NCBI GenBank assembly: GCA_946887105.1
Contig: CAMPKJ010000286.1
Location: 1-6,047, forward strand
Source of the DNA: an uncultured Acidobacteriota bacterium
GTDB lineage: Bacteria; Acidobacteriota; Thermoanaerobaculia; Gp7-AA8
DNA length: 6,047 nucleotides
Direction of reading: 5' to 3'
Made by a program: the position numbers and the translations under genes. This document shows, piece after piece, positions 5,814-6,047 of the stretch. The notes beneath the pieces were generated by a model. The model was not told the DNA's origin. It did not search any database and saw only the letters and a list, made by a program, of their open reading frames with translations. Numbering within the stretch: position 1 is the stretch's first letter; each line of letters opens with the position of its first letter.

Positions 5814-6047
5814 CTACTCCTCGCGCACGATCGTGAGCACGAGACGACCTTGCTCTTCGCTGACCGCGATCCGCGCGTCACGTGTGAAGCCGAGTCGCGC
5901 GAGCCAACGGCCGCGCAGGCGGATCATCGGCAACCGCTCGCGGCCGTCGGACAGCGTCGTCACCGTCAGCATTCGCTCGCCACACGCGCTGCGCCGGGAG
6001 CGGAGCCGCGCAGTGATGATCTGTTTCGCGATGCGTTGTCGGCGCGG
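5814..6047 (-). CDS. SymE-like small protein (AbrB/MazE-type fold), 5' end uncertain
   Basis: From ATG 5972 this gives 52 residues ending at TAG 5816-5814. The frame also stays open upstream to base 6047 (a further 25 residues, Arg-rich), so the true start may be outside the window. The core reads LTV near the N-terminus, then LPMIRLRGRWLARLGF (residues 14-29), then RIAVSEEQGRLVLT (34-47). This fits the SymE signature of P-x-[IL]-x-L-x-G-x-W-L-x-x-[AL]-G-F, followed by a strand pair and G-x-L-[VI]-[LI]. E. coli SymE is an SOS-induced toxin with an AbrB-derived fold that acts on RNA. This short form has only the conserved domain. Sitting five bases before a primase, it could be a regulator of the operon, an addiction toxin or a nucleic-acid-binding accessory. 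I favour the SymE/AbrB-fold assignment but not a specific function. Confidence 0.82.
   Translation of the reverse strand, partial: PRRQRIAKQIITARLRSRRSACGERMLTVTTLSDGRERLPMIRLRGRWLARLGFTRDARIAVSEEQGRLVLTIVREE
5817..5822 (-). promoter_or_regulatory. Shine-Dalgarno for the primase
   Basis: GAGGAG on the minus strand lies 8 bases before ATG 5808. It is also the last two codons (Glu-Glu) of the SymE-like gene, which fixes the primase start and couples its translation to that gene. Confidence 0.85.

Overview
The window is GC-rich bacterial DNA. It holds the downstream part of a mobile-element-like operon on the minus strand, then an 1.19 kb non-coding stretch, then the start of a secreted Rhs-type gene. 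The codon choice, the Rhs-core gene and the SymE-like/primase/recombinase set would suit soil or environmental GC-rich phyla such as Acidobacteriota, Myxococcota or Gemmatimonadota. The sequence alone does not fix the taxon.

Right end to centre (6047 down to 1624, minus strand): three genes are packed almost without gaps. First is a SymE-like/AbrB-fold small protein (ATG at 5972, reading frame open to the window edge). Five bases later comes a 1029-residue DnaG-type primase fused to a P-loop ATPase and a winged-helix tail. Three bases after its stop comes a 363-residue tyrosine recombinase with a complete R-K-H-R-H-Y catalytic set. Each downstream gene has a Shine-Dalgarno sequence lying inside the end of the gene before it, so they are probably co-transcribed and translationally coupled. 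The promoter is outside the window. Together they look like the replication (primase/helicase) and integration/excision (recombinase) core of an integrative element, with a small DNA- or RNA-binding protein in front.

Centre-left (437-1623): no convincing protein gene. Instead, about 850 bases (767-1600) are filled by successive inverted repeats. They include one perfect 27-bp hairpin and several 25-32-bp imperfect hairpins, most of whose single-base bulges fall on only one arm. Two of the hairpins share sequence blocks. This block lies directly downstream of the recombinase gene and is the most unusual part of the window. It could be a recombination substrate, a replication origin or a structured RNA; the sequence does not decide between these.

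Left end (1-436, minus strand): the N-terminal 145 residues of a protein with a Sec signal peptide and, at the window edge, the start of an Rhs-associated core motif. It is not obviously part of the operon and may belong to the flanking chromosome.
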